Shown: positions 16,410 to 26,287 of the stretch, one piece after another
How positions within the stretch are numbered: the stretch's first letter is position 1
Layout: every line of letters starts with the position of its first letter
From: Carboxylicivirga fragile
Lineage (GTDB): Bacteria > Bacteroidota > Bacteroidia > Bacteroidales > Marinilabiliaceae
Assembly: GCA_025499625.1 (NCBI GenBank)
Contig: JAFMVD010000005.1
Coordinates: 1 to 64,000 of the forward strand
Direction: 5' to 3'
DNA: 64,000 bases
The notes under the pieces: model-generated
Databases searched by the model: none
What the model was told of the DNA's origin: nothing
Seen by the model: the letters and a program-made list of their open reading frames with translations, nothing else
Program-made: the position numbers and the translations under genes

Positions 16410-18905
16410 GTGAATAGGGTATTCGTTACATTTGTATTATTTCTTTTTTTCTCCACCTCAGTTACTTACGCGCAAAAACTGAAGGTGGATTGTAATAATA
16501 AACCCCTAAACGAATTACTGCTTGATTGGCGTAGCGAATATAATCTGCAATTTTCGTACAACGATCAGCTTTTATCGAAGCACCTTATTAGTATAACTCA
16601 GGAGTTTGCTTCTCCAAGGGATGCACTAAGCAGTATACTAAAAGATCTACCTTTTGAATTTGAAGTAAACAACAACGTTTATCTTATTTTTCCACGCGAG
16701 GTAATTGTACAAGTAAAAAACTATCAACTGATTGGAAAGATAGTTGAAGCAGGCACAAAAGAACCTCTGCCCTTTTCACATATCGCAGCCAACGATTTTC
16801 AAGCCGTAAGCGATGTAAAAGGGGTATTCAGTTTTACATCGCAGAGCGATAGCGTGTTTCATGTGAGAGCGTCTCATCTGGGCTGTTATATAATCGATAC
16901 CATTTTGGTGGCTGGTAAAAATCACCTCATCGAACTTACACCTTCGCTGGTTGGTTTGCCCGAAGTGACAGTCACTAATAACATTGTTGCAACAGCAACA
17001 CAACTTGGCGAATCATCAGGACTAACCAAATTAAATCATAACATAGCCAATTACTTACCAGGTAATGGCGATAATTCGGTATTTAACCTTTTACGCTTGC
17101 AACCAGGTATTTTAGCTGCTGGAGAACAGCCAAACGATCTTATTATTTGGGGGAGTCCCGAAGGTACAAGTCGCGTACTTTTTGATGGTTTTACCATTTG
17201 GGGATTAAAAAACTTTAACGATAACATCAGTGCCGTCAATCCTTATCTGGCAAAAAATGTAGAAGTTTTAAAAGGTGGTTACGATGCTAGTAACGAAGAC
17301 ATGATTGGTGGTATCGTTAACATTAGTGGAAAGAATGGCAACAAGCATCACCCTCATTTTAACTTCTTCATTAATAACCAAACGCTCAACACCATGCTTG
17401 AGTTTCCCATCAAGCAAAAATCCTCGGTGATGCTGGCTTATCGCCAAACCTATTACGACTTATTTAAGGCAAGCGATTTAGGGTCGTTTAATAACAATAG
17501 TCCGAATCAACAATATCCTATTGAAGTGCAAACACCGGATTACGATTTTCGCGATGCTAACTTTAAGTATACTTTTCAGGGCGATAATAAAGATTTGTTC
17601 TTTGTCAGTTTATTTGCTGCCGGCGACGATTTTTCGTTTGATGCGAAACAAACAAGACCAAACACCGATATAATACAAAGTACTCAAGAAGAATCAACAC
17701 AAATCGGGGGATCCATTTACTATGGCAAAACCTGGGAAAAGGGGCACTCATCTGACCTAAAACTCAGTTTCTCACAACTTAACTCGCAATACAAACAAAA
17801 AGTTATTGCTGAGTTTAAACGTTTTGATGCAAGTAGCACTCGTAAGGATTTATACGCTAAAAATGATGTAAATGAGCTCAATGCTGAATGGAACAACAAA
17901 TTTTTATTAAATGAAAAACATACTTTAAATAGTGGAATTGGCCTGGTCCAAAACACTGTGGTTCTTAATGAAGATACTTTTGATATAAAATACATCGACA
18001 TGATAAGTCGAATTAATCGACTTAATTTTTTCATACAAGATGAATTTCAGCTTAATAGAAGCATTAGTTTAAAAGGGGGATTACGTTTTAATTACCCAAC
18101 CCACATGCAAAAAGCATACATCGACCCACGACTAAGCATTTCGGTGCGCGCATCGGGACGAATTAAATTAAATGCATCATGGGGCAGATACCACCAGTTT
18201 TTGGTTAAGAGTTCGGTAGTGGATAACGACAATTACCGCTACACCTGGACGGTTGCCGGCTATAACGACGTACCTGTTATGGAATCGGAACATTGGGTGG
18301 CAGGAGCAGCCTATAACAAAGGTAAATTTCTTTTTAGTATCGATGGGTTCCACAAGAAAAATAATGGCCTCACACGCTTTATTCGTTACAAAAGGGAAGA
18401 TTACATTTTTAATGGCACGAGCCGAAGTTATGGCCTTGACTTTTATGCCAAACAAGATTTTAAAGGGCATTCAATATGGGCAGGATATAGTCTTTCAAAA
18501 ACAGAAGAACTCTTCCCCTACTTCAGAGATCAAGAATACCGCAGATCACCACAGGATCAAAGGCATGAATTTAAAACAGCCGCATTGTTAAATTTAGGCC
18601 CTTTTCATTTATCAGCAAGTTATATCTATGGCAGTGGATTCCCCTTCTATGAGAAACTATCCGATGGGCAAAACTACAATTACATCGAGCCCGATTATAA
18701 TCGAATGGATGCTTCGCTGATTTATAAACTGTCAAGAGAAAAATTTACGGGCGAAATAGGCCTATCTATTCTTAACCTATTTGATTATGACAATGTGAAG
18801 TTTAGTAATTTTGAGCGGGTGCCCTTTTATCAATTAAGTACGGTTTATTTAAATAATGATGCCGTGCCATTTACGCCACTCTTATACCTTAAGATTAAGC
18901 TTTAA
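16410..18905 (+). CDS. TonB-dependent receptor with STN signalling domain
   Basis: The 831-residue protein begins at a GTG, with a signal peptide ending in TYAQ. An STN domain (about 23-95) touches FecR in surface-signalling systems. A carboxypeptidase-like regulatory domain follows (about 107-185), then a plug (around 205-300, with VEVLKGGYDASNEDMIGGIVNI) and a barrel ending LYLKIKL. The sigma, FecR and receptor genes form a complete trans-envelope circuit. No SusD partner follows, so the substrate may be a metal complex or a small organic ligand rather than a glycan. Confidence 0.93.
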   Translation: MNRVFVTFVLFLFFSTSVTYAQKLKVDCNNKPLNELLLDWRSEYNLQFSYNDQLLSKHLISITQEFASPRDALSSILKDLPFEFEVNNNVYLIFPREVIVQVKNYQLIGKIVEAGTKEPLPFSHIAANDFQAVSDVKGVFSFTSQSDSVFHVRASHLGCYIIDTILVAGKNHLIELTPSLVGLPEVTVTNNIVATATQLGESSGLTKLNHNIANYLPGNGDNSVFNLLRLQPGILAAGEQPNDLIIWGSPEGTSRVLFDGFTIWGLKNFNDNISAVNPYLAKNVEVLKGGYDASNEDMIGGIVNISGKNGNKHHPHFNFFINNQTLNTMLEFPIKQKSSVMLAYRQTYYDLFKASDLGSFNNNSPNQQYPIEVQTPDYDFRDANFKYTFQGDNKDLFFVSLFAAGDDFSFDAKQTRPNTDIIQSTQEESTQIGGSIYYGKTWEKGHSSDLKLSFSQLNSQYKQKVIAEFKRFDASSTRKDLYAKNDVNELNAEWNNKFLLNEKHTLNSGIGLVQNTVVLNEDTFDIKYIDMISRINRLNFFIQDEFQLNRSISLKGGLRFNYPTHMQKAYIDPRLSISVRASGRIKLNASWGRYHQFLVKSSVVDNDNYRYTWTVAGYNDVPVMESEHWVAGAAYNKGKFLFSIDGFHKKNNGLTRFIRYKREDYIFNGTSRSYGLDFYAKQDFKGHSIWAGYSLSKTEELFPYFRDQEYRRSPQDQRHEFKTAALLNLGPFHLSASYIYGSGFPFYEKLSDGQNYNYIEPDYNRMDASLIYKLSREKFTGEIGLSILNLFDYDNVKFSNFERVPFYQLSTVYLNNDAVPFTPLLYLKIKL

Positions 18906-18919
18906 TTGTAAATCTAGCT

Positions 18920-19165
18920 TTAAACAACCTGAAGTGATTCCATTTTTGTAATCACAGCATCTGGTTCAACAGTAACCACCTGCATAAATCCAAGTGTATT
19001 AACATAGCGTACTATTAACCTTAAGGGGGAGTGCTCCATATCGAAGCCAGTGAGGTAACCCGATTTGCGTCGCCCTTTGTGAAAGAAACGAACCTGATCG
19101 CCAAGGCAGATATTACGTGCCTTTTGCCACTTTACAATTTGTTGATATGCGCTGCTTGTTTTCAT
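18920..19165 (-). CDS. small hypothetical protein
   Basis: The 81-residue frame is convergent with the TonB receptor gene and ends 14 bases from it. It is basic and rich in beta-type residues, with no signal peptide. GDQVRFFHKGRRKSGYLTGFD resembles a small SH3/KOW-like barrel, but I cannot name a family. The amino-acid composition looks like a real protein; an overlapping plus-strand frame is less convincing. Confidence 0.5.
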   Translation of the reverse strand: MKTSSAYQQIVKWQKARNICLGDQVRFFHKGRRKSGYLTGFDMEHSPLRLIVRYVNTLGFMQVVTVEPDAVITKMESLQVV

Positions 19166-19322
19166 TTATCTCTACTAAGTAACGATTCAAAAGTAAGCAT
19201 TATTTTGAGCTATAATAATTCCAAAGGCATGATAATGACGAAGCTATAAATCTCTTACACAAACGTGAAAAAATGTTGGATAATCACGCTTCATTATTTC
19301 CACATAAAAGAATAGTCCAAAA

Positions 19323-19340
19323 ATTGGATTAAAATCCAAT
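19323..19340. promoter_or_regulatory. dyad upstream of the second ECF operon
   Basis: ATTGGATT-AA-AATCCAAT, with 8-base arms, lies about 34 bases upstream of a TACTTTAG box (19374-19381, seven of eight matches to the -7 consensus) and 60 bases before the sigma start. It could be an activator or repressor site. Confidence 0.35.
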
Positions 19341-19399
19341 ATGTAAACTTTTATAATTCGGCCAATATTTACTTACTTTAGATCGCTTAACCCACATAG

Positions 19400-19981
19400 A
19401 TGGAACTGAAAGAAAACGACCAACAAACGCTACTCTCGCTAAAAAATGGTAACAGAGATGCATTCGACACCTTGTTTCGAAAGTATTACCAAAGTCTCTG
19501 TCGTTTTGCGTTTAACTTCCTAAATGATGAATCTTTGGCGGAAGAAGCGGTTCAGAATACCTTTATGTATTTATGGGAGAAGCGAAAAAACTATCAAATA
19601 CCTAAAAGCTTCAAAGCATACATACACCGAAGTGTTTATAATGAGTGCTTACGAATACGTAAATGGGAAAAGAAAACGTCTGAAGTTGAATCTACCTATG
19701 CCTTACTTCTTCCAGAGGAATGGACAGATAACGAACAAGAACAATGGAATAAAATTAAACCGATCATCAATAAAGCCATTAATCAATTGCCACAAAAATG
19801 CCGCGATATATTTCTGATGCGACGACAAGAAGGATTGAGTAATCAGGAAATAGCAAATTACCTCAACATCTCAATAAAAACAGTTGAAAATCAAATGAGC
19901 ATCGCTCTTAAAAAATTAAGAAACGATCTTGCTCATGTTCTAAAGCAACTGCCAATACTACTTGCATTTTTTAACTTATAA
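19400..19981 (+). CDS. ECF RNA polymerase sigma factor
   Basis: The 193-residue protein has region 2 (LCRFAFNFLNDESLAEEAVQNTFMYLWEKR) and region 4 (LPQKCRDIFLMRRQEGLSNQEIANYLNISIKTVENQM). It is longer than the first ECF protein by a short hydrophobic tail (LPILLAFFNL). A FecR gene follows after 62 bases. Probably the first gene of a six-gene operon reaching 24509. Confidence 0.93.
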   Translation: MELKENDQQTLLSLKNGNRDAFDTLFRKYYQSLCRFAFNFLNDESLAEEAVQNTFMYLWEKRKNYQIPKSFKAYIHRSVYNECLRIRKWEKKTSEVESTYALLLPEEWTDNEQEQWNKIKPIINKAINQLPQKCRDIFLMRRQEGLSNQEIANYLNISIKTVENQMSIALKKLRNDLAHVLKQLPILLAFFNL

Positions 19982-20043
19982 TAAAAATTCCTCAACTCTT
20001 TTAGGGGTATTAACTTTGGCATCTCTCTTAATAATAAAAAGCC

Positions 20044-20985
20044 ATGAGAGACGAAGCGCCTATACATATAATTATTGCCGTTCTTGAAGGAAAAGCAAGT
20101 AAAGCAGAAGGGGAAACGCTTAATCTTTGGCGCGCTGAATCCGCCAATAACGAAGACTATTATAAATCTATCCGTCAAACCTGGCTTAGTTCAAAAATTA
20201 AAAAAGCTAATTTTAAAGCTGATACCGAAAAAGCACTTTTAGCAATTAATAAACGGATGGCGCGTCGTATGTTTATCAAACGAACATCTTATGCCGCTGC
20301 CATACTTATAATCTGCTTTGCATCATTGCTTACCCTTCAACTATTTCAACAGGAAACACGAAATACATTTGTAGCTCATGAAAAAACTGAACTGATACTA
20401 AATGATGGTACCAGAGTTGTTCTTGCTGAAGGTAGCGTGCTTCAATACCCTGATACATTTAAAAACTCTACAAGAAAAGTACAGCTCCAGGGGAAGGCCT
20501 ATTTTGAAGTTGTATCAAATAAAAACAAACCATTTATTGTTGAAACAGCTGAAACCAAAACAAAAGTACTTGGTACAAAATTCACACTTCAAAGCAATAA
20601 ACACTGTGCTGACATATTATTTCTGGATGAAGGAAAAGTTTCCTTTAAAGCACATGGATTATTTGCTTCAAAGGAATTATTACAACCCGGAGAAAAAGCT
20701 ATTTACTCAAATGGCGCGATATCAAAGAAGGTAGCCATCAATGAGAATGTATCTTCATGGGCAAGTGGTATCCTTCGTTTTGATAATGCTACTCTAAAAG
20801 AAATGCTTCCAATTCTTAAACAGCACTATACTACTAATATCGAATTAAAGAATCGTCAACTAGAATCTTTACGATTTAGTGGAACCTTGTCGCAAACCAA
20901 AGCGCAAGATGCACTAAAAGTAATTGCCCTAACCTTACAACTAAATCTTTCTGAGAATAACCAAACCTTATACCTTAGCTTATGA
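20044..20985 (+). CDS. FecR-type anti-sigma factor
   Basis: The 313-residue protein has an N-terminal sigma-binding region, one membrane helix (about 82-102) and a FecR domain (LILNDGTRVVLAEGSVLQYPD ... GKAYFEVV). A C-terminal DUF4974 domain follows (LKEMLPILKQHYTTNIELKN). It overlaps the next gene by four bases (ATGA), which suggests that its partner is that outer-membrane-type protein rather than a TonB receptor. Confidence 0.92.
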   Translation: MRDEAPIHIIIAVLEGKASKAEGETLNLWRAESANNEDYYKSIRQTWLSSKIKKANFKADTEKALLAINKRMARRMFIKRTSYAAAILIICFASLLTLQLFQQETRNTFVAHEKTELILNDGTRVVLAEGSVLQYPDTFKNSTRKVQLQGKAYFEVVSNKNKPFIVETAETKTKVLGTKFTLQSNKHCADILFLDEGKVSFKAHGLFASKELLQPGEKAIYSNGAISKKVAINENVSSWASGILRFDNATLKEMLPILKQHYTTNIELKNRQLESLRFSGTLSQTKAQDALKVIALTLQLNLSENNQTLYLSL

Positions 20986-22544
20986 AATATTTAATCCTTC
21001 TTGTTGTTCTGTTGACTAGTACTTTATATGCACAAACAACAACTGTTGAAGAAACTCTCAATCAAGTAGCATCCAAGTACAAACTAGAGTTATGCTTTAG
21101 TAAAGATAGGGTTGACTTATCAGATAGTATTATCCCACCTGTGGATTCTTTGGAGCTTAGCAACTACCTTAAAGAATTATCGCGCTTAGCACAGCTCGAC
21201 ATACAACAATCGGACAAAAGTCTGATTGTAACAAGCATTACCAACAATACACTATTAATGAGTGGTAAGATGGTAGATGCCAAGAGTGGAGAAACTCTAC
21301 CCTTTGCCCACATCCTGCAAAAAGATTGGGGAACTGGCACCATCACCAACGAAATTGGTCAATTCGAAGTAAACGTCCCTCAGGTATTATCAGGACTGGA
21401 ACTGCAGTTTTCATGCATGGGTTATGCAGATACAACGCTAATAATACCCCAAACGGATACCTTAGGCTTGATAGTAAAACTCCGCCCGAAACCATACAAC
21501 CTAAACGAAGTACTGGTGTTACCAAACGGAAACACAGCCAAAGAACTGGTTCGACAAGCCACTAAAAAAATCAAACGCAACTACCATCGCAAGACCTGCC
21601 AAATGGAAGCCTTTTATCGACAAACAGGTATGCGCGACACTACCTTTGTTAATCTCATTGAAGCAGCCCTTTTGATTGAAGATAAAGGTATTGATGCCAC
21701 CATGGAAAGCACAAAAATTAAAGTGGAGCAAATGCGCCGAAGCACCAACTATCTAATTCCTCGCGATAAAAAGTGGGAACTTGCATCTAAGTACTGGGAA
21801 AAAATTTTTGGACATCGCAATATCTACTACAAATGCTACAATCGTAATTCTGTTCGCAACTACAAAAGTGAATGGTGGTATAGGCCACTTGTTGATCTGG
21901 AAAAGTTCGATTATGAATTTGAAGGTGCCCTATGGTTGGATACAATGAAAGTGTACAAAGTAAAATACACCTATACTTACATTCCTGAAATGATGGGGGG
22001 AGGTAAACGTAAAACTGGTCCAAATAAATCGTGGGATGGCGGTTACATTTATATAAATTCAAATGATTTAGCCATCGTTAAGTTGGATTATATCTGGCAA
22101 CTGAAAGGTAAAATGGCCAAATATTGGAAAGATGGTATCCTTTCTCAAAGCACACGAAGTTATCAGAAAATTGATGGTAAGTATTATTTGAAATACATCA
22201 AAGGGCGAACCTATCCCAACGCAAAATCTTGGGTCACTAAAAACCCGGATAATCACGATGAAGAACAAGAAGTAGAATCTCAACAATGGGCTGAAGAAGT
22301 GCTGGTGGTTACCAATATTATAACAGAAAAAAAACAACAGGAACGCATCCGATTTCGTGAGAAACTGGCTCGAGATGAAAAAACTCTGGAAAAGAAATAC
22401 CCTTACGATCCGCATTTCTGGGCTAATTACAACATGGTAAAACTAAAACCGCTGCCTGGTACTGCCATTATAGACTTAGAGTGGGATAAATCACTTGAAT
22501 TACAATTTGAAGAAAATGGAGAAGATAATGTTGAAAGTAAGTAA
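20982..22544 (+). CDS. STN plus carboxypeptidase-like regulatory domain protein lacking an obvious TonB barrel
   Basis: The 520-residue protein has a signal peptide ending in LYAQ. An STN-like segment (about 25-85) is followed by a carboxypeptidase-D-like beta domain (about 90-170, LMSGKMVDAKSGETLPFAHI). The remaining 340 residues are rich in Tyr, Trp and Lys and contain no plug or recognisable barrel end. This type is common next to Bacteroidota ECF/FecR genes; its biochemical role is unknown. Having an STN domain without a receptor barrel, it may itself relay a signal to FecR. Confidence 0.8.
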   Translation: MKYLILLVVLLTSTLYAQTTTVEETLNQVASKYKLELCFSKDRVDLSDSIIPPVDSLELSNYLKELSRLAQLDIQQSDKSLIVTSITNNTLLMSGKMVDAKSGETLPFAHILQKDWGTGTITNEIGQFEVNVPQVLSGLELQFSCMGYADTTLIIPQTDTLGLIVKLRPKPYNLNEVLVLPNGNTAKELVRQATKKIKRNYHRKTCQMEAFYRQTGMRDTTFVNLIEAALLIEDKGIDATMESTKIKVEQMRRSTNYLIPRDKKWELASKYWEKIFGHRNIYYKCYNRNSVRNYKSEWWYRPLVDLEKFDYEFEGALWLDTMKVYKVKYTYTYIPEMMGGGKRKTGPNKSWDGGYIYINSNDLAIVKLDYIWQLKGKMAKYWKDGILSQSTRSYQKIDGKYYLKYIKGRTYPNAKSWVTKNPDNHDEEQEVESQQWAEEVLVVTNIITEKKQQERIRFREKLARDEKTLEKKYPYDPHFWANYNMVKLKPLPGTAIIDLEWDKSLELQFEENGEDNVESK

Positions 22545-23181
22545 GCTTCATCATCGCTTTGGTGATCAAGTAGCCTTGGCCGATATTAATTTTGAGATTA
22601 CCCAACCCAAACTATTTGTATTTGCCGGAGCCAATGGTTCCGGTAAATCAACCCTCTTCAATTGTATCAATGGTTTATTAATTCCCGATGAAGGTACTGT
22701 GGAAATAAACAGAGATGAAATAGGCCTTGTATGCGAACCATTCAATACCGAGGGCAACTTAACTGTGATGCAAATTTTGCATGTAGCCGCATCCATTAAA
22801 AACACATCTGTGGATGAAATACAACAATGGCTGCATTTTTGGGAAATGGATAAGCAAATCGATAAATGCTTTAAGGCCTTATCAGTTGGAATGCGTAAGC
22901 GTTTGGCAATAATATCATCTCTAATAGGTAATCCAAGTTTATTGCTTTGGGATGAACCATTCAACGGACTTGACCCCTTGGGTATGGATAAACTGCGGCA
23001 GCTAATATCTCAACTATTAAGCGAGGGTAAAACCATTTGTTTATCAACACACATTATTGGTGAATTAGGAGATGATGAGGCACAAATAATCATCCTAAAA
23101 AATGGACAAATAGCAAACGAACTAACTTCCTCTGAACTTAAGGATGATAAAACTGATATACTCGAACTATTAAATGCATAG
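22516..23181 (+). CDS. ABC transporter ATP-binding protein
   Basis: The protein shows Walker A GANGSGKST, signature SVGMRKRLAI and Walker B LLLWDEPFNGLDP, so it should hydrolyse ATP. I start it at ATG 22516 (about 221 residues); ATG 22528 is equally credible, and a more upstream TTG would overlap the previous gene by 50 bases. A membrane partner follows after 9 bases. The ABC-2-type partner suggests export or membrane remodelling rather than binding-protein uptake. Confidence 0.93.
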   Translation: MEKIMLKVSKLHHRFGDQVALADINFEITQPKLFVFAGANGSGKSTLFNCINGLLIPDEGTVEINRDEIGLVCEPFNTEGNLTVMQILHVAASIKNTSVDEIQQWLHFWEMDKQIDKCFKALSVGMRKRLAIISSLIGNPSLLLWDEPFNGLDPLGMDKLRQLISQLLSEGKTICLSTHIIGELGDDEAQIIILKNGQIANELTSSELKDDKTDILELLNA

Positions 23182-23190
23182 CTCCTCTTC

Positions 23191-23916
23191 ATGACAACTA
23201 TATTTAGAAATGAACTCAACTTTATAAAAGGTAAACGTTTTTATTTACCGCTATTCAACTTACTTATTGTACTAGGTATCTTAAGTCTGCTGAATTATTA
23301 TCTAGCCAGTAACGATATGCTCGAAGGTAAAGATTTAGCTCGTCAGGTAAGTACACAAATGTTATCTTCTTCGATAGTAGGACTGTTCTTTATGATATGG
23401 CTTTTACAGCATTACGTACATTTATTTCGTTGTGGGTATTACAGTATGTTACTTAGTTTTGGTATCAATCGCCACCAATTATTTTGCTATCTAATTTTAC
23501 AAATTACTTTATATAGTCTCCTGTTTTCAATGATCAGTTTTACAGCGTGCTCTGTAAGCGGTTTATTCTTTACAGTTTGGCCCTGGCAATTATTTATGGC
23601 TAGCGATTATAACTTGATAATTTCAATGCAACTCATGTTATTTGGCTTAGGTACTTTTGCCGCTTTACTTTCAACCATTCGCTGGAATCATCTGCTTGTT
23701 TTACCTCTACTCTTTTACTGGTTGCTCGAACGTTGGATGCTTAGCTTGTTACGAAAAGAACATGAACAATTAATTAACTATTTTCCTCTAAAATCATTTA
23801 CTAATCTGGTGGGGAGCGAAATATTAGATTTACAACAAATGCTAATTAGTACACTCTATATTTGTATTGCAAGTGTTGTACTATATCGTATTATAAAACT
23901 CAAAGCCCTTATCTAA
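23191..23916 (+). CDS. ABC-2 type permease subunit
   Basis: The 241-residue protein is mostly hydrophobic, with about six predicted membrane helices and no binding-protein-dependent permease loop. It immediately follows the ATPase gene, and a half-size permease of this length would dimerise. Substrate unknown. A thioredoxin-like gene follows by 11 bases, hinting at a thiol-containing cargo or an envelope redox function. Confidence 0.8.
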   Translation: MTTIFRNELNFIKGKRFYLPLFNLLIVLGILSLLNYYLASNDMLEGKDLARQVSTQMLSSSIVGLFFMIWLLQHYVHLFRCGYYSMLLSFGINRHQLFCYLILQITLYSLLFSMISFTACSVSGLFFTVWPWQLFMASDYNLIISMQLMLFGLGTFAALLSTIRWNHLLVLPLLFYWLLERWMLSLLRKEHEQLINYFPLKSFTNLVGSEILDLQQMLISTLYICIASVVLYRIIKLKALI

Positions 23917-23927
23917 AAATATTAAGT

Positions 23928-24509
23928 ATGAAAGCTCTTCTACCCTACCTCATTAGCTTAGGTTTTGCCATTATTATTTTTAGCAATACAGCACTCACCA
24001 AATGGCATAAAAATCAATTTTTTAGAAATTATGAAAGCATTGATGAACCCATTAGAAGCATACTTGAGCAAGATGATTTTTTAAGCGATGAAAAAGATGC
24101 AAAGATTCTCGTTATCAATCTTTGGGCAACATGGTGTCAGCCTTGCCAGCGCGAAATACCACACCTCAACAAACTGCTTGATAAGTATGAGCAGGAAGGG
24201 GTTTTATTTCTCGCTATTAATGGTGAAAAGAAAAATGAAGTGAACGAATGGATAGATCTTCAAAAGCACGAATTCAGCTATTTTCAACTTTACGAACAAA
24301 AGCCATTGATGAAATACCTGTTTGAATTAAATCCAGATGAAAGCTTTAAAAAAGGTCAAAAACCACAAGCCTTACCAACCAACCTCATTATTAAGAATGG
24401 TGAGCTAATTTATTACAAAGCTGGGTTTTCGAAACAATCTATTGAAGCCTTAGAGGCAAAACTTAGTGAAATATTGAAAGGTGAAAACTTCCTTAATAAA
24501 AGATTTTAG
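23928..24509 (+). CDS. TlpA-like thioredoxin-fold protein
   Basis: The protein is 193 residues from the ATG at 23928; a longer upstream frame would overlap the permease and is unlikely. An N-terminal hydrophobic helix anchors or exports it. The active site is intact (NLWATWCQPCQREIP), and the cis-proline loop is ALPTNLII. It should reduce or exchange disulfides on the outer side of the membrane. Last gene of the sigma/FecR/ABC cluster. Confidence 0.9.
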   Translation: MKALLPYLISLGFAIIIFSNTALTKWHKNQFFRNYESIDEPIRSILEQDDFLSDEKDAKILVINLWATWCQPCQREIPHLNKLLDKYEQEGVLFLAINGEKKNEVNEWIDLQKHEFSYFQLYEQKPLMKYLFELNPDESFKKGQKPQALPTNLIIKNGELIYYKAGFSKQSIEALEAKLSEILKGENFLNKRF

Positions 24510-24700
24510 ATAATTAAATTAATCGTTCAACAGCATAATGCTGGCAGTTAATAAGTATGGTCGATCAATTACTTAGCTACAAAATAATAGGATGTACATA
24601 TTATAAGTGTCCAATTGGTCATTTATTTTAGCTTATTGAAACTAATCGATGATCTAACCGTTAACCAAGCATCTTATAGTCAAAATTAATACGTGATACC

Positions 24701-26278
24701 TTGGGAATAGATTATACTTTTAAAGATGTTGTAAATTCCTTTAATACAGTCCGAGAAGATATTATTGACTTTACTTCTCGTGTATTTACAATTTTACTTG
24801 GGCCGCTTTTAATTTATGGGATATATTTTGAGCGCAACCTTTTTTCTATAATGACAATAGTCAATACTTTAGTAATCATTAGCTTGTTGCTTTTAATATT
24901 ACAAAAGTTAAAGCTTGGTATAAATGTTAAGAAAGTACTCTTGCTTTTTATTCTATTATACTGCAACCTCTTTAGTATATATAACCTTGGTTTTTTTGGT
25001 GGTTCTCAATATTTTATGATATTAATATTTGGCTTAACCACATTTTACTTCAGAAAATGGTTTGCCTTGTGCATTAATATTTCAGTAGTGGTTTACTTTT
25101 TTATATTTATGCAATTATATACAGGTGAGCAAATTGATTATTCGTCACCCCCAGCTGTGATGGTTACCAGTAAAGTAATTTGGCTTGCTGACTTTTTATT
25201 GTCACTAATAATAATTACCATAGGTGGATATGCCATATACAAAACCTTCAAATCGTATAGCCAAATAGTTAGGGAGCATGTAGATAGCTTAAAGAAATTC
25301 AACTACACTCTTGATAACCTTCCTATACCTGTAGCTGCTTTGAAGGAAAACAAGCAAATTCCTTATTTTAATGAAATGTTCTACAAATACTTTGGTTATG
25401 AATCGGAGGAAATACCAAGTTTCAATCATTGGTTAAAATGTGCTTACCCAGATCAGAAACATAGAACAAAAGTGGGTGAGTCCACAGAAGAAATCATGAA
25501 AAAGGCATTCAAACTTCAAAAACAATTACCTATAGAATACCATGATTTTAAAACCAAAAATGGCGAAATAAAGAGTGCCGAGGTTCACCATACATTTTTG
25601 GGAGATACAGCCATCTGTGCCTTTGTGGATCTGACTGAACGAAAGCAAAAAAGAAGGTTGATAATTGAAACCATGATGCAGGCCGAAGAAAAAGAGAATC
25701 AACGCATTGCGCAGGAGTTGCACGATGGAGTTGGCCCATTGTTATCAACAGCTAAAATATATGCCCATAGCATGATGGTTGATTGTAATTGCAGTGATAA
25801 AACCCTTTATGGCAATAAACTTAAAGAGCTATTGGATAGTTCAATAAAGGAACTTCGAAATACCATTAACAATGTAAGCCCACAAATACTTCAGCAGTAC
25901 GGCTTAGTCTCTGCAATTGATTCCTTTGTCAAACATATCGAAGCAGTTACAAGCATTAAATTCAAATTTGCTGCAAAACCATTAAATATAAATTCACCTT
26001 TAATTGAACTAACCATCTATCGAGCAATACTTGAACTAATCAATAACTCGGTCAAATATGGAAAACCATCGCAAATAAACATTAATCTCGACAACATTAA
26101 TGACACTTTATGCGTCAAATATAAAGATAATGGTTGCGGCTTTGATTTTGAGAAGAAAAAAAGAACTGGATTTGGTTTATCAAATATTATAAATCGAATT
26201 GAAACTGTTGGTGGAGAATTTGACCTCATATCGAGCCTAGGTGAAGGTGTAGATGTAAATATATGTTTTGACTTATAG
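24701..26278 (+). CDS. sensor histidine kinase (NarL-partner type) with PAS domain
   Basis: The 525-residue protein begins at a TTG. About six membrane helices (roughly 28-190) are followed by a PAS-like domain (about 200-315). A HisKA_3 helix has the phospho-accepting His341 in QELHDGVGPLL, and the HATPase domain carries ELINNSVKYG, DNGCGFD and GFGLSNI. The 7TM-like sensor has no recognised ligand. It precedes a LuxR-type regulator by 9 bases, so the two make a standard pair. Confidence 0.93.
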   Translation: MGIDYTFKDVVNSFNTVREDIIDFTSRVFTILLGPLLIYGIYFERNLFSIMTIVNTLVIISLLLLILQKLKLGINVKKVLLLFILLYCNLFSIYNLGFFGGSQYFMILIFGLTTFYFRKWFALCINISVVVYFFIFMQLYTGEQIDYSSPPAVMVTSKVIWLADFLLSLIIITIGGYAIYKTFKSYSQIVREHVDSLKKFNYTLDNLPIPVAALKENKQIPYFNEMFYKYFGYESEEIPSFNHWLKCAYPDQKHRTKVGESTEEIMKKAFKLQKQLPIEYHDFKTKNGEIKSAEVHHTFLGDTAICAFVDLTERKQKRRLIIETMMQAEEKENQRIAQELHDGVGPLLSTAKIYAHSMMVDCNCSDKTLYGNKLKELLDSSIKELRNTINNVSPQILQQYGLVSAIDSFVKHIEAVTSIKFKFAAKPLNINSPLIELTIYRAILELINNSVKYGKPSQININLDNINDTLCVKYKDNGCGFDFEKKKRTGFGLSNIINRIETVGGEFDLISSLGEGVDVNICFDL

Positions 26279-26287
26279 AGTAGTTAA

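Noticed and set aside
19031-19249. Plus-strand 72-codon frame opposite the small hypothetical gene
   Set aside because: Its composition looks like a reverse-strand shadow and it has no start-site context; the minus-strand frame is more protein-like.
22495-22516. TTG-initiated N-terminal extension of the ABC ATPase
   Set aside because: It would overlap the previous gene by 50 bases and add residues before the normal start; ATGs at 22516 or 22528 are better.
23862-23928. Extension of the thioredoxin gene upstream of 23928
   Set aside because: The added residues (MYCKCCTIS...) overlap the permease gene and precede the obvious signal helix, so they are an artefact of the open frame.
24531-24543. 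CAGCAT-a-ATGCTG palindrome after the thioredoxin gene
   Set aside because: Short stem with no T-run and no clear role, so not listed as a terminator.
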